Origin: Aspergillus flavus | Taxonomy: Eukaryota; Ascomycota; Eurotiomycetes; Eurotiales; Aspergillaceae | DNA length: 64,000 nucleotides | Assembly: GCF_009017415.1 (NCBI RefSeq) | Contig: NC_092409.1 | Location: forward strand, 2,976,001-3,040,000 | Reading direction: 5' to 3' | Part shown: piece by piece, positions 1 to 10,324 of the stretch | Layout of the letters: each line of letters opens with the position of its first letter | How positions within the stretch are numbered: position 1 is the first letter of the stretch | Notes under the pieces: model-generated | What the model saw: the letters and a program-made list of their open reading frames with translations, nothing else | Databases searched by the model: none | What the model was told of the DNA's origin: nothing | Program-made: the position numbers and the translations under genes

Positions 1-669
1 CCAGATCGTCAGAAACACCAGACCGCTCGAGGGGGAAAGATTACACTCGCCTGGAGCGGGATCCGCTGCTCGCAGCCCAAGGCAGACACCAAAGCATACT
101 CCCTTCCACAACCTCGCGAGGGAGGCTGCGCTTTGTGTTGATGAGAAACATCGTAAAATACACAGGCGCTATTATCTTATTTGTCGCAATATTGGTCATG
201 TGCCTATTTTGCGGCTCCCGATGGATTCCACTCCTACTTGATGGAACACACAAGAACTCTTCCTATAGGTTCGGCGCCTATTCAACGCTACTTGGCGATA
301 CAGATTGGGTACCTTGCTCGCCAGAGAAAGAGGCTCCAATGCATAGACTGAACTATATAGCGCGGGTTCAAATCTATCGGCTGTCCCATGCAAGCTTACG
401 TCCCTAATAATGGTTACTGTTGGTCAACTTAACCACTCAGAAGCTCCGGAACCAACCAAGCAGATAGGGACCACTTATGTCAAGCCTATAAAGCCCCCCG
501 GGATTGTAAACAATCGTCTAGGTTGCATTTTCAGACCCGGGTGTCTTATACGAATATCAACCTTCCCAATATCTAGCGAACAGCGTGAGAGTACAGCGCT
601 AATATCACTACCTTCTTGAACGATATATAGCTTTCGATTTCTATCATACAAAATGTACATATATGTAAA
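1..669. other. intergenic, no recognised gene
   Basis: Only short open frames under 95 codons, with no recognisable domain. It lies downstream of the Gup1-like gene and may hold its terminator. A GGTTCAAATC string near 365 resembles a tRNA B box, but no cloverleaf forms around it. Confidence 0.5.
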
Positions 670-2730
670 TCAACACTTCAAATTGATACCAGCTCGTAAC
701 TCCTCCTGCCGGATTTCAAACATAACCTGGACGCCCACAAATAGCGCCGCACAGGCCGTAGCCAGGTAAACCAGACCAGAATAAGACCCCAGCATCTCGC
801 TTAGCAAGCCCTGAATACCGTCCAAGCCCAAAGCAAACCCGACCAAGTTAGCAATCATCATCATGAGAATATTCCCTACAGCACCAATACCACAAAGGAC
901 GCGGTATGTATTCGGACGGGAACGCCATTTGTGCGCGGGGAAAAGCAAAGTAGCGATGATCTCGGGGAGGACGAAAAGGGTAATGAGCCATCCCCACATG
1001 AGGAGACGGAGGTTGAGGTCGTGCCAGAGAGCAACAAAAGTGAAGACGATGAGGAAGTTGAAGATCTGGCGGGCTTTGGCAAAGAGTACCGATGATGATT
1101 TGTTATCGTCGCCGCGTGCTCGGCCTCTTCCTCCGCCTAGGGGCACGTAGACGTAGCGCACAATCCAGCGATTGAAGGAGCGGTGCCAGGCGCGCCAGAA
1201 GGCGAATGCGGAGTAGTTGTTTGAGACGCAGCGGACCATGTTCTCTGGTGGGTCGACGCCGTCCACTAGGGCCCAGAGTCGGAAGAATCGCCATGGAATC
1301 AGGAGCTTCAGCCAGATAATGTGCAGGTTGAAGAAGCCTAGCATGCTGAGCTGGCCAGGGCTATACAATGACCAGTCTGGGTGTGCTTGGGAGATGGCCA
1401 CTGCGTAGATGAAATGGAGAATGAATTCCATGGCCAGCACAGTCAAAAGGAATCGGACGGCGTAGCGGGTAACGCGGGATCTGGTAAGAGATAGAGGTGG
1501 GAATCGCTGCTGTGAAATATAATCGTTGAATGTTAAAATGGGCCCGGCTAGATATAATGGCGAATACAGGACATAGGCGAGGTAATTGCGGCCATTGAAT
1601 GCGGACGGTTCCGCCGGGATGTTCACACGGTCACGCTCCGATAGTGCCGTAGGATCAGCTTGTTTCTTCTTATAACCGTTAGATAAGAACTTGTTTTATG
1701 GAGGGAGCGACTTACTTCAATGGGGCTAGAGGCCGGATAATCGAGGCTCCAATAGTAATCCATATTGAAGCTGATCTGCCGCAATATCGTGACTTTGAAA
1801 AGCACCTCCCACCGAGGCATTATACCTCCAAAGCTGTCGAGATATCGACCCCAGAGGATTAAAGGAGATTCCTGCCCGGCGTTACCTTCTGAAGACAGCA
1901 TGGTGGCTATGCGCTCGAAGGGGTATCCTGTGCAGAGTTCGTTCGCAAACAGTATCGCGATGTTGAATGTCCAGGTAATAGTAGGCACATATTGTCGTGG
2001 AAGCGATTTCGCAATCTTATAGTTTACATATAATATACCGAGCACCTTTATAGCCGATACACCATGGAGAGCAACGATAAAGATCAGGGCGAAATAAAAG
2101 TCAAACCGGACCCGACGGGCGAGGCGTGCGTCTCCCTGAGCGGTAGTGGCATTGGCCTTTGTTTGAGTAGAGCCTGCATCGACCGGTTGTGCGAAGTGTT
2201 CGTAGACGCGACGGAGCAGCGGATGGGCAACCAAAAGCGCGAGGAGGTAAGGAATGTTGTCACGGAAGCTGGAATACTGCGCATCTGAATTGTCCTACCC
2301 AGGAGATGAAGAATTAGCAACAGCATGCAGCATAACATCGACCAAAGTACTTACCACTTTGCGCCCAGCTATCCATCCAGGGGACAGTAAATGAGAGTAT
2401 GTTGGATAGGTCGGATGACTCTCTAGAGTATAGTCAGCATTGACCTCCGCTATTGGCGCAGAATGCCCTACCCTGTGACACTTCGATAACCGTTTTGAAC
2501 ATCAACGGTACTGCGATGAGGAAGATAACATAGTATACCCAGAACTCGGGCGTGCGCCACTTAGAAGGAGCAGCATTGCTGGCAATTGCATTTGCGCGGG
2601 CATCTTTTGCGGGAGCAGATCGCGTGTCAGTAGCGACAGCCTTCAGCGGAGTATTTGAAGAGACAATGAAACGAGTGTCTAGCGTATCCAGAGAATATAG
2701 CCGTCGGAACCAAGAGAGAATTGAAGTCAT
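670..2730 (-). CDS. gup1: Gup1-like membrane-bound O-acyltransferase (MBOAT)
   Basis: Multipass ER membrane O-acyltransferase of the Gup1/MBOAT family. In yeast Gup1 remodels GPI-anchor lipids and affects glycerol uptake; that role is from family knowledge. Exons on the minus strand are 2730-2472, 2422-2355, 2294-1716 and 1668-670, which sum to 634 codons plus stop without a break. The N-terminus has the family opening FRRLYSLDTLDTRF, followed by SKWRTPEF. Exon 4 carries the MBOAT core FWRAWHRSFNRW and YVYVPLGGG, and the conserved histidine lies in ALWHDLNLRL near residue 518. Several hydrophobic spans follow, and the C-terminus is unexceptional. Introns are 47-60 bp with GT..AG ends. The exon 3/4 junction was fixed by restoring the family sequence SPIEKKQADP. 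Whether this is the only Gup1 copy in the genome cannot be seen here. Confidence 0.9.
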
Positions 2731-3389
2731 TTTTAACTAAGCATTGCGTGGCCAGAGCCCCTCAGAGATGTGTCGAGGGGGACTGATTGCGGAGAAACAA
2801 CAATATTTTGGGAACAAACCGAGGATCTATTATTGGTTCAGGGGTGGACCGTTGATTGGCGATAAGCGGAATCACGGGGTTCACCTCCGTTTGATCTGGC
2901 GGAATCAGGTGACTCACTGGAACTTCTCTTAAAGTATTTAATTTGACCATAAGTATTATTCCAAGGATGGTAGAATAGAATGGAACGAAAGAGGGCATTC
3001 AGTTGCTTGTTCACAAAGAGTGAAGACAGTGAGAAAACAAACATCGCTTTGGAAGTATATATAATGACGTCAATACTCCAAGACTAGACATAGAAACGGC
3101 GATATGTCAAGGTATCTTTGTAGTTATCAAATACTGAAGATCATTGTGCTAGACTCAACTCTACCCCAGTCGACTCTTTGTATTTGAACCCAATCCGGTC
3201 AAGTGTTAGTACACCGTACTGTATTTGACAAACAAACAGCCTGTCACAGCTCTTCGCGATGGCAGATGACTAATGGGGTCTACAACCACTTCCACTGCTT
3301 GAACATCAAACATCTATACTGTCATGACAAAGACATAGACCGATATTTACAGAAATACTCGCTCCGGAAAGAAACACAGCTATCTCAAC
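2731..3389. other. divergent promoter region between gup1-like gene and acylphosphatase
   Basis: About 660 bp between two divergent starts. No gene-like frame is present. A TATATAATGA string occurs near 3056-3066. Both genes presumably take their promoters from this interval. Confidence 0.5.
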
Positions 3390-4082
3390 ATGTCTACCCA
3401 GCGGGTACAGTCCCCTCCCCTCATCGCCAGCACAAGATAACACACCCCGCATCCATCCGTTACGTCATTACTTTGGGATAGAAATGAGGCTAATATGTTA
3501 CGCAGATTGCATTTAAAGTCAGTGGTACCGTTCAAGGTAGGTAATGGTGAAATCCATATGTCTAAGCTTGTATCAATTTCTCAAAAGAGCGTCATGCGGC
3601 ATTGAAGACGGAAACCAGTGCAACTAACTAGAGCAAACAATCATCTAGGTGTCGGCTTCCGGTAGGGCTCAGCCACTCTAGCAAACAAAGCCATATATTG
3701 ACAGTTGCGATGTTGCAGTGACTTCACCCAGAGGCGTGCATCTGAATTTGGCTTAAAAGGCTTTGTGAGAAATACTACCTGTGGACGGGTTCGTGTTTCT
3801 CTTTCTCTTTCTCTTTCTTCCCCTCCCTGGTCAACGATCCTGGGCCATGGTCAATACCATGTCTAGTTTACACACCCCTTCCATAACTGACTAAATCATC
3901 AGGTCGAAGGTGAAGCCCAAGGAACTCCAGAGTCCATCCAAAAACTGCTCAAGGAGATCAACAACGGCCCACGACTCGCGCATGTGGTTAAAGTGGAGAA
4001 GAAAGATCTTGCCGTTCAGGATAGTGAGACTCATTTCGGTGTTAGGCGGACCTCCGAGTCGGCCTTTGATGACACGAACTGA
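3390..4082 (+). CDS. acylphosphatase
   Basis: Small cytosolic enzyme that hydrolyses the carboxyl-phosphate bond of acyl phosphates. The gene is cut into five very short exons: 3390-3404, 3506-3536, 3649-3661, 3719-3788 and 3903-4082. They sum to 102 codons plus stop, close to the usual 90-100 residue length. Splicing gives MSTQRIAFKVSGTVQGVGFR and then the DFTQRRASEFGLKGFVRN segment. The acylphosphatase signature is complete: the catalytic Arg sits in GVGFRDF near residue 21 and the catalytic Asn in GFVRNTT near residue 38, followed by GRVEGEAQG. One exon is only 13 nt, so automatic gene finders could easily miss the gene. All introns have GT..AG ends. A pyrimidine run (CTTTCTCTTTCTC) lies in the last intron. 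The C-terminal tail FDDTN is a little longer than minimal family members. Confidence 0.88.
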
Positions 4083-4710
4083 TTTTCATTTCTCACTACT
4101 TCATTGATTAAAACGAGATGTGGCCTGTGTTGATTGGGGCTTCTTGAGCGCGCGATTGTATGTACGTGTATACGAATGAATGAGGTGTATATATACTAGG
4201 CTGCCTGACTATATTTGATTGTATACTTCTGGATACAGCTATGGATGCCAACGTAATCGAAGGAAATAGGTAAGTATTCCCATGTTAGACGTGTTTCTCG
4301 GAGCGTTAAGGACGACCTCCGATAGATTATTGCTCAAGGAAGTCATGACTTGCCTCCGAACTATAATCTGCTCGAATTCCCTCGGAGCTCGGAAGTCTTA
4401 GTGAGATGTCTAGTCAACCTTAATTCGAGGCTTGGCTAATATTGTGAGACGGGCTACCATGGACAGAAAAGCCGGCATCACCCCAAGTTTCGTGATCAGG
4501 AGAGAGCCACGAGTAAATGATATATATGATACCTAATATTATAGCCTGCCACTATCATTCCGGACGAAAGTCATAGCTAAGGCACCAAGGTTCAAGCTCA
4601 AACTCAAATTATTATAGATAAAAAAGGAAACGAGACAATGTACACAAGTGCAACAGTATTTACACGTATGTGCCACAACTAAGATCCGTTGTCTCCGCCC
4701 CCCGTGATCA
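4083..4710. other. convergent intergenic region
   Basis: About 630 bp between the acylphosphatase and alcohol oxidase stop codons. It is rich in TATATA-type strings (around 4190 and 4520). It is expected to hold both 3' ends; no gene is seen. Confidence 0.45.
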
Positions 4711-6881
4711 CTATGCCTTCAGCTCCTGAATAAAAATGTCGGCCGCCTTCTCGCCAATCATATACGCAGTATTAGCCGTATTAGCACCGACGTTGCCCGG
4801 CGGCACACTCAGATCGGCAATCTTGAGCTTCTCGACACCATACACGCTCAGGCTCGAGTCGACAACGCCGCCCTCGCTCTTGGGTGCCATTTTGCACGTT
4901 CCCAGCGAGTGCCACGTCGTGCCCACATGAGCCCGCAGCCACTGCTCCAGCACCGCGTCGTCCTCAGCCGTGTACACAATGTCGGGCACATCGTCGGGGA
5001 GAGGGCCGTCAAGGGGCTCCGAGGGGGTGGCGGCGTCCGAGTCCGCGGCGAAAGCCGGGTGTAGCGGGGCAAACTCGCCGCGGTAGATGTCCATGCGGCG
5101 GATGATCTCGCGCTGCTTCTTGTAGGACCACACGGACTTTTTGATGTCGATGTCATCCTCGTCGGCGAAAAAGCCCGTGGCAAAGTCGAGGGACGCATCA
5201 AGGTCCTTGGAGGTGATGTGGAGGTGGCCACGGGAGTAGGGGTACGGGGTGAAGGTGGAGCAGGAGAAGTACTGGACTTCAGGCTGGCCGGTGGAGTCCC
5301 CGGGGAAGCTAGAGAGGAAATGTTCTCAGTATGTTCTGACACGATGACAGGAAGACGTTTGAGACGGCTTACCCATTGAGCGACGTGATCATAGAAAGCG
5401 GCTTCGTTGGGTTAGTCTTGTAGTCGCGGTTCCAGGCGCTCTCAAACGCGGACCCAAGAGCCTTGGCCTCCTCGTCGCTGGGCCGGAGCTTCGAGTAGAC
5501 ATCGGCGGCGGTCCAGCCTATGATGGGGTCGTTCTTCTGAATAAGCTCGTCGACGTTAGTGCGACCTGAGTAGATAGCGTCAAAGGTCTCGTTGGGCAGG
5601 AGACTCGAGTAGTAGGCGTAGGTCATCAGCTGATGGTCCTGATATTCGGCTCCAACACCGGGAACCTCGGCGACAACATCGACGCCCGCCTTGCCCAGGA
5701 TCTCAGGGTCGCCCACGCCAGAGCGCTCCAGCACAAGGGGGGTGCCCAAGGCGCCGGAGGAGAGGACGACGAGCTTCTTGGCACTGACCCTCTGCACAGG
5801 CCTCTCGACACCATCGTTGAACTTAGGGTTGGGCCTGAATTCGACACCCGAGGCCTTGTTGCCGTTAAAGAGCACACGGATGACCTGGTGCTGGGTGAGG
5901 ACGTGGAGGTTGGGGTGGAAGCCGTCACCGAGGCGCGGGTGCAGGTAGTTGGAGGCGGCGTCCTGGCGCTTGCCTCCGTTCACGTAGCGGATGTTACGCT
6001 GCGTGGCGTTGATGGTTTCCAGGTCTTGGATGTCGCGGGCCTCCGGGTAGCCGAGCTTAGCGGCCGCCTTGATGAAGCCCTCCTCGGACGCCTTTGCCGT
6101 ATAGTTGCCTGGGGTCACGAGCATGGGCCCAGAGTAACCGTGTGTTTCGGGCGTGCCCTCACCTTTATAAGTCTCGAGCTACCGAGCGAGTTAGCCAGTG
6201 CTCAATTGCTCACAACGAACTTGGACAGTGGACAGGGCATCACATACCCTTTGAAGATACGGAACCAAATCCTTGGAAAACCACCCCTCGACTCCCCACT
6301 GGTCGTAGTCAACGGCTTGAGCACGGCTGTAGGTGAGCAGGTTGATGGACGAGCCGCCGCCGAGGACACCGCCGGATGGCACGACAAGCGAGCGATTGCC
6401 CACGGCCTTCTCGGGGATGCCCTCATAGAAAAGCGTGTCGGTGTTTCCGGGTAAGATGTTGTTGAGCAGGAGTATAGGGTAGGTGACGTTTTGAAGGCCC
6501 CGGTTATCTCGGCCACCCTCGACAACGAGGATAGACAGGGTCGGATAAGCATCGCTCAGTCGAGATGCCACGACACAGCCCGCGGTGCCGCCTGTGTGGA
6601 AAATCAATTGGTTAGTTCTCGGGGTTCATGGCATATCGACAGGCCGAAGCTCAATACAGCAGTCCGTATTTTCGCTGCGCGTTGGAGGACTAAATCCACG
6701 AACCTCCAGCGATAATAACATCGACCTCATCAAGCCCCTCAGGGAGCTCCTTGTAGAGTCCGCCCATGACTGGTGAGAATGGTGTTTCAGCGCAGACGAG
6801 CGACGAGACGAAAGTCCAGTAGATAAGAGCACGAAGCCAGAAATGTGTAGTCCGCTGACTGCCCCTCAGTGAGGAGAACAT
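4711..6881 (-). CDS. GMC-family alcohol (methanol-type) oxidase
   Basis: FAD-dependent glucose-methanol-choline oxidoreductase that should oxidise a primary alcohol with O2, giving an aldehyde and H2O2. Exons on the minus strand are (6881 or 6767)-6704, 6591-6248, 6178-5373 and 5308-4711. From ATG 6767 the protein is 603 aa; from ATG 6881 it is 641 aa. The dinucleotide-binding motif IIAGGGTAGCVVASRLS is restored across the first intron. Further GMC signatures are VPSGGVLGGGSSINL and SSGALGTPLVLERSGVGD. The C-terminal active-site pair is His in TWHSLGTC (about residue 538) and Asn in GNVGANTANTAY (about 580), matching yeast alcohol oxidases closely. The C-terminus QELKA is not a canonical peroxisomal signal. 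The upstream ATG adds a hydrophobic signal-peptide-like stretch ending VSSLVCA, so the true start and location are uncertain. The substrate is not determined. It diverges from alternative oxidase. Confidence 0.88.
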
Positions 6882-7593
6882 AGTAGCTTCGCAGCGTTCT
6901 AACACATCGAGGACGTCGATAGAGCTAGAGATAGCGCCGCGATCCCATCTATCTCTTTTGCCTGAATTGAATACGGGATGAGGCAATTAGGCCTCCCATC
7001 CTAAATCAAAGAAACCAACCATCTGGCCAATCAATGTATTATAGTCAGAGCAAGCACAATCAACTTGCATTTCTTACTTCGGCCATTGGTGACTTAAACA
7101 AAGTCAAGTCCTGTGCCACACCACCGTTAACCCCAGAAGGAGATCCCAATGGATGGAGTACGGCTTACGGACTGACACTCTCGAGTACTAGTAGTTAGTT
7201 AAAATGTCTCTCGCCCCCCTCACACCCATCGCACATTAACAAAGTGGAGGGGCCATCCATTATCACATTACTGTTGCCCAAAGGCCACCAAATGCACTGT
7301 GGAGGTGTATACTTGAGTCCCGTTACCTAGGAATCGACTCAATCAAGATATTTCTACTTCTCGGCCGGGAAAAGTGAAACTCATGATGTTACTAAAGTAG
7401 TACGAAGGGTATCCATATTAGAAGTTCGGGGTCTGCTGTACGTAAGGAGTTCGTGGCTGAAGAAAATTTGCAAGGGATCTGACGTATGGAGAGCCCGATA
7501 GTCCGTAACTATACGAGTGAATCAATCAAAGACAATCGGTTCCGAGTCGATTCGGAGGTCAAGCTTCGGCATCGCGTTGAGTCAGACGCCGTT

Positions 7594-7606
7594 CCGGTTT
7601 CCACCG
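7594..7606 (-). promoter_or_regulatory. CGG-N7-CGG element resembling the alternative oxidase induction motif
   Basis: On the minus strand the bases read CGG, seven bases, CGG. In Neurospora the zinc-cluster regulators AOD2 and AOD5 act through paired CGG triplets spaced by seven bases upstream of the alternative oxidase gene. Here the pair lies about 635 bp upstream of an alternative oxidase ATG. Spacing and location fit, but such short motifs also occur by chance. Confidence 0.45.
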
Positions 7607-7875
7607 AAGTCATCTGCCCGCCCCTTCGTATATTTAAAATTACACAAGCCGTATCAATCTGTAATATACGGTATCTCGCCGCTGAATGACCTGATTCTTT
7701 CTCGGGCATAGGGATAATGGGGAGACTTTTAAATTCGCTTTTACTTCAGTCGCATAAAGAATACAGCGGGGTTCCTTTATTAAACATCTTAATTGAGATT
7801 CCTAGGTGTCGAGAGGATGTTCGCGATGGTTGCTTCCATGTAACTTCGGTGTAACTTCCAGAGCCTTGAAAGCTT

Positions 7876-7890
7876 GGTCCCTAAGGGACC
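7876..7890. repeat. 15 bp perfect palindrome
   Basis: GGTCCCT-A-AGGGACC, a perfect inverted repeat around a single central A, about 350 bp upstream of the alternative oxidase start. It could be a dimeric factor site or a small cruciform; no factor is assigned. Confidence 0.6.
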
Positions 7891-8240
7891 CGCCAAGAAA
7901 ACCAGTTCCAGAATCTTGGATGTCCTTTGAAAGGCATGTTAGAATCCCGCAAACGGATCTTAGTTGGTCGTCCCGGTGTAGCTCAGGGTCGTTCTAATTG
8001 TCAGCCTGTTCTGGCGAGAAGATTTTGCGCCCTATGACAGTATATTGTTCTCATTTGGTTCCGGCCTTATTCCGATTTCTGCCATAAGCTTCTTATCCAG
8101 GACTATATATAGATAGACTGTAGAGGCGTAGCTTCCCAATGTCCAGTAAACAGCAAGCCTTTTGTGATCAAAGCACGACTCTTTCTACTACTACTTCACC
8201 CCAAGACCATTAATCAGTTTATCTAATAACGTATACTCGG

Positions 8241-9361
8241 ATGAATTCGATAACAACCACCGTGCCCCTTAGGGCAGCCTCCCTTCCGAAGTCCTACCTG
8301 CACCTCACACTCCGAGGATGCACAGGTTCTGTTGCCACAGCTGGACTACGATGCAGCAGTCCATTGCTAGCCAGCAGAATCAACCATCAGAACACCAAGC
8401 GTTTCATCTCATCGACGCCGCAGACACAAACGAAGGAATTCTTCCCTCCACCAAATGCGCCTCACATCAAGGAGGTAGAGACGGCTTGGGCCCACCCTGT
8501 GTAAGCATTCCTCGCCTAAGCATTCTGGTTAGTATAATAGTGGGTGCTAACAATACTAGTTATACCGAAGAACAGATGCGCCGGGTCACAGTTGCTCACC
8601 GGGAAACGAAGGACTGGGCAGACTGGGTAGCTCTCGGCACCGTTCGATTGCTTCGATGGGGCATGGACTTTGTAACCGGGTACCGACATCCTCCTCCGGG
8701 CAAAGAACATGAGGCCAAGTTCCAGATGACCGAGCAGAAATGGCTCACTCGATTCGTCTTCCTGGAGAGTGTTGCTGGTGTGCCAGGAATGGTTGGAGGC
8801 ATGTTGAGACATCTAAGGAGCCTGAGACGGATGAAGAGGGACAATGGATGGATCGAAACTTTGCTCGAGGAGGCATACAATGAACGCATGCATCTGCTCA
8901 CTTTCTTGAAACTCGCCGAGCCAGGGTGGTTTATGCGACTCATGGTCCTTGGCGCACAAGGCGTCTTCTTCAACGGCTTCTTCCTCTCCTACCTCATGTC
9001 GCCCCGCATCTGCCACCGATTCGTTGGCTACCTTGAAGAAGAGGCAGTGCTCACCTACACTCGAGCAATTCAAGATATCGAACACGGCAAACTTCCCAAG
9101 TGGACCAAGCTGGAAGCCCCGGAGATTGCCGTTCAATACTGGAAGATGCCTGAGGGCCAGCGGACTATGAAGGACCTGTTGATGTATGTCCGCGCGGATG
9201 AGGCCAAGCACCGTGAAGTGAACCACACGCTCGGAAACTTGAATCAAGCCGCAGACCCCAACCCGTACTCGGTCAAGTACAAGGACCCAAGCAAAGCCCA
9301 TCCTGGTAAGGGCATTGCGAATCTGAAAGCAACGGGGTGGGAGAGAGAAGAGGTGATTTGA
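8241..9361 (+). CDS. aox1: mitochondrial alternative oxidase
   Basis: Cyanide-resistant terminal ubiquinol oxidase of the mitochondrial inner membrane. It reduces O2 to water without pumping protons and limits reactive oxygen formation. Exons are 8241-8500 and 8560-9361, giving 353 aa. The first ~65 residues are rich in Ser, Thr, Arg and Leu without acidic residues, as in a mitochondrial presequence, with RFISSTPQ before the mature domain. The di-iron ligands are all present: Glu in FLESVAG (about residue 155), Glu and His in [12 protein letters not shown] (about 193), Glu in [10 protein letters not shown] (about 245) and the E-x2-H of [12 protein letters not shown] (about 299). The 59 bp intron restores WAHPVYTEEQM. 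The fungal C-terminal extension is present, so the gene looks intact. The upstream CGG-N7-CGG pair suggests retrograde induction when the cytochrome pathway is blocked. Confidence 0.97.
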
Positions 9362-10324
9362 GTGTTGTCATCCACATTATGGACTGTGTGAAAAATACCT
9401 GTGTCTTTTTCTTTTTCTTTTTCTTTTCCTTTTGACCTGTATAGCACCTAGCAGGACTGGCCGTGCTGAAGCAAGTTTGTTTTATTATGGGATTTCATTG
9501 TGCACGGCGCATGTCTTTCAGGCGCAATGATTGTTGCAAAGCACATACCTATTGATTGGCATATGAACAGGTTGTAACCAAAATATAGATAGAACTCCTC
9601 TTCTTGAATATGTTTGCCTAGACGGTCATATCATTACCTTGTTGAAGCCATTTAATTTCATCTTGAAACACCGAAGCGTCGAAGAAGATGAGAAAGGTGA
9701 TCCGCGCTCATGAAAAGGTTGGTCGAAATCCGGGGCGTTCAGGTACGGGACCCGCTCTAAGCCCCAACGGGTCTAGCGCCAAGAGATAAACAAAAAAAGA
9801 TGGTAAAGAGCATCGATAACATGAGAACCTCGGGAGGTATTTCGAGACCCATGGATCGCTTGGACGAGTAGGTTCGAAGGGCTGCAGAACAATTCGACAG
9901 GAACATGCACAAGGGTCAGGGGCTTCTCTGGATAAACGGAAGTACCGGCGTGACGCGAGATTGATCTATTAATACCATCACTACCGAGGAGGTAATTAAT
10001 TCCAGGAAGACGTGTTAACGACGCTATCGACCCGCTTCCCCTTTTAGTGGGAAAAAGTGCCCCCCTTTCGAACTTCCAAAGAATTGTTCTGTCTGCCGAT
10101 CGATCACCGTTACAAATTCAACCGAGGACGAGTCCCTATTTTTAATAAACGCCTTACTGTTGTCGACCTGCCGACCACCTGTCCTTTCCTGCTTGGGATT
10201 GAGATACATCACATTATCTACAATCAGATCTGTGTCCCTCCTTACCTTACTCCCAGATCTATAAATTCTTCGCCAGTGCTGCATATACCCCCGGTAAGAG
10301 TCAGCGCATTAGATCCACGCGATT
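9362..10324. other. intergenic, no recognised gene
   Basis: Holds the alternative oxidase 3' end, with a CTTTTT-rich pyrimidine run at about 9405-9430, then AT-rich sequence and the upstream region of the next gene. No frame longer than about 90 codons looks coding. Confidence 0.45.

Larger units (their letters stand above)
6882..8240. promoter_or_regulatory. shared upstream region of alcohol oxidase (-) and alternative oxidase (+)
   Basis: A 1.36 kb divergent intergenic region with no convincing gene. It contains a CGG-N7-CGG pair at 7594-7606, an inverted TCCGA/TCGGA pair at 7541-7556, a 15 bp palindrome at 7876-7890 and a TATATATAG string near 8105-8112, about 130 bp before the alternative oxidase ATG. 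Which elements serve which gene is inference. Confidence 0.5.

Noticed and set aside
340..400. tRNA-like B box (GGTTCAAATC)
   Set aside because: Flanking bases do not form a T stem or acceptor stem, and no A box lies at the right distance.
5633..6454. 273-codon open frame on the plus strand
   Set aside because: It is antisense to well-supported exons of the alcohol oxidase, runs through its intron, and its protein has no recognisable domain.
8813..9301. 162-codon minus-strand frame
   Set aside because: Antisense shadow of the alternative oxidase exon 2.
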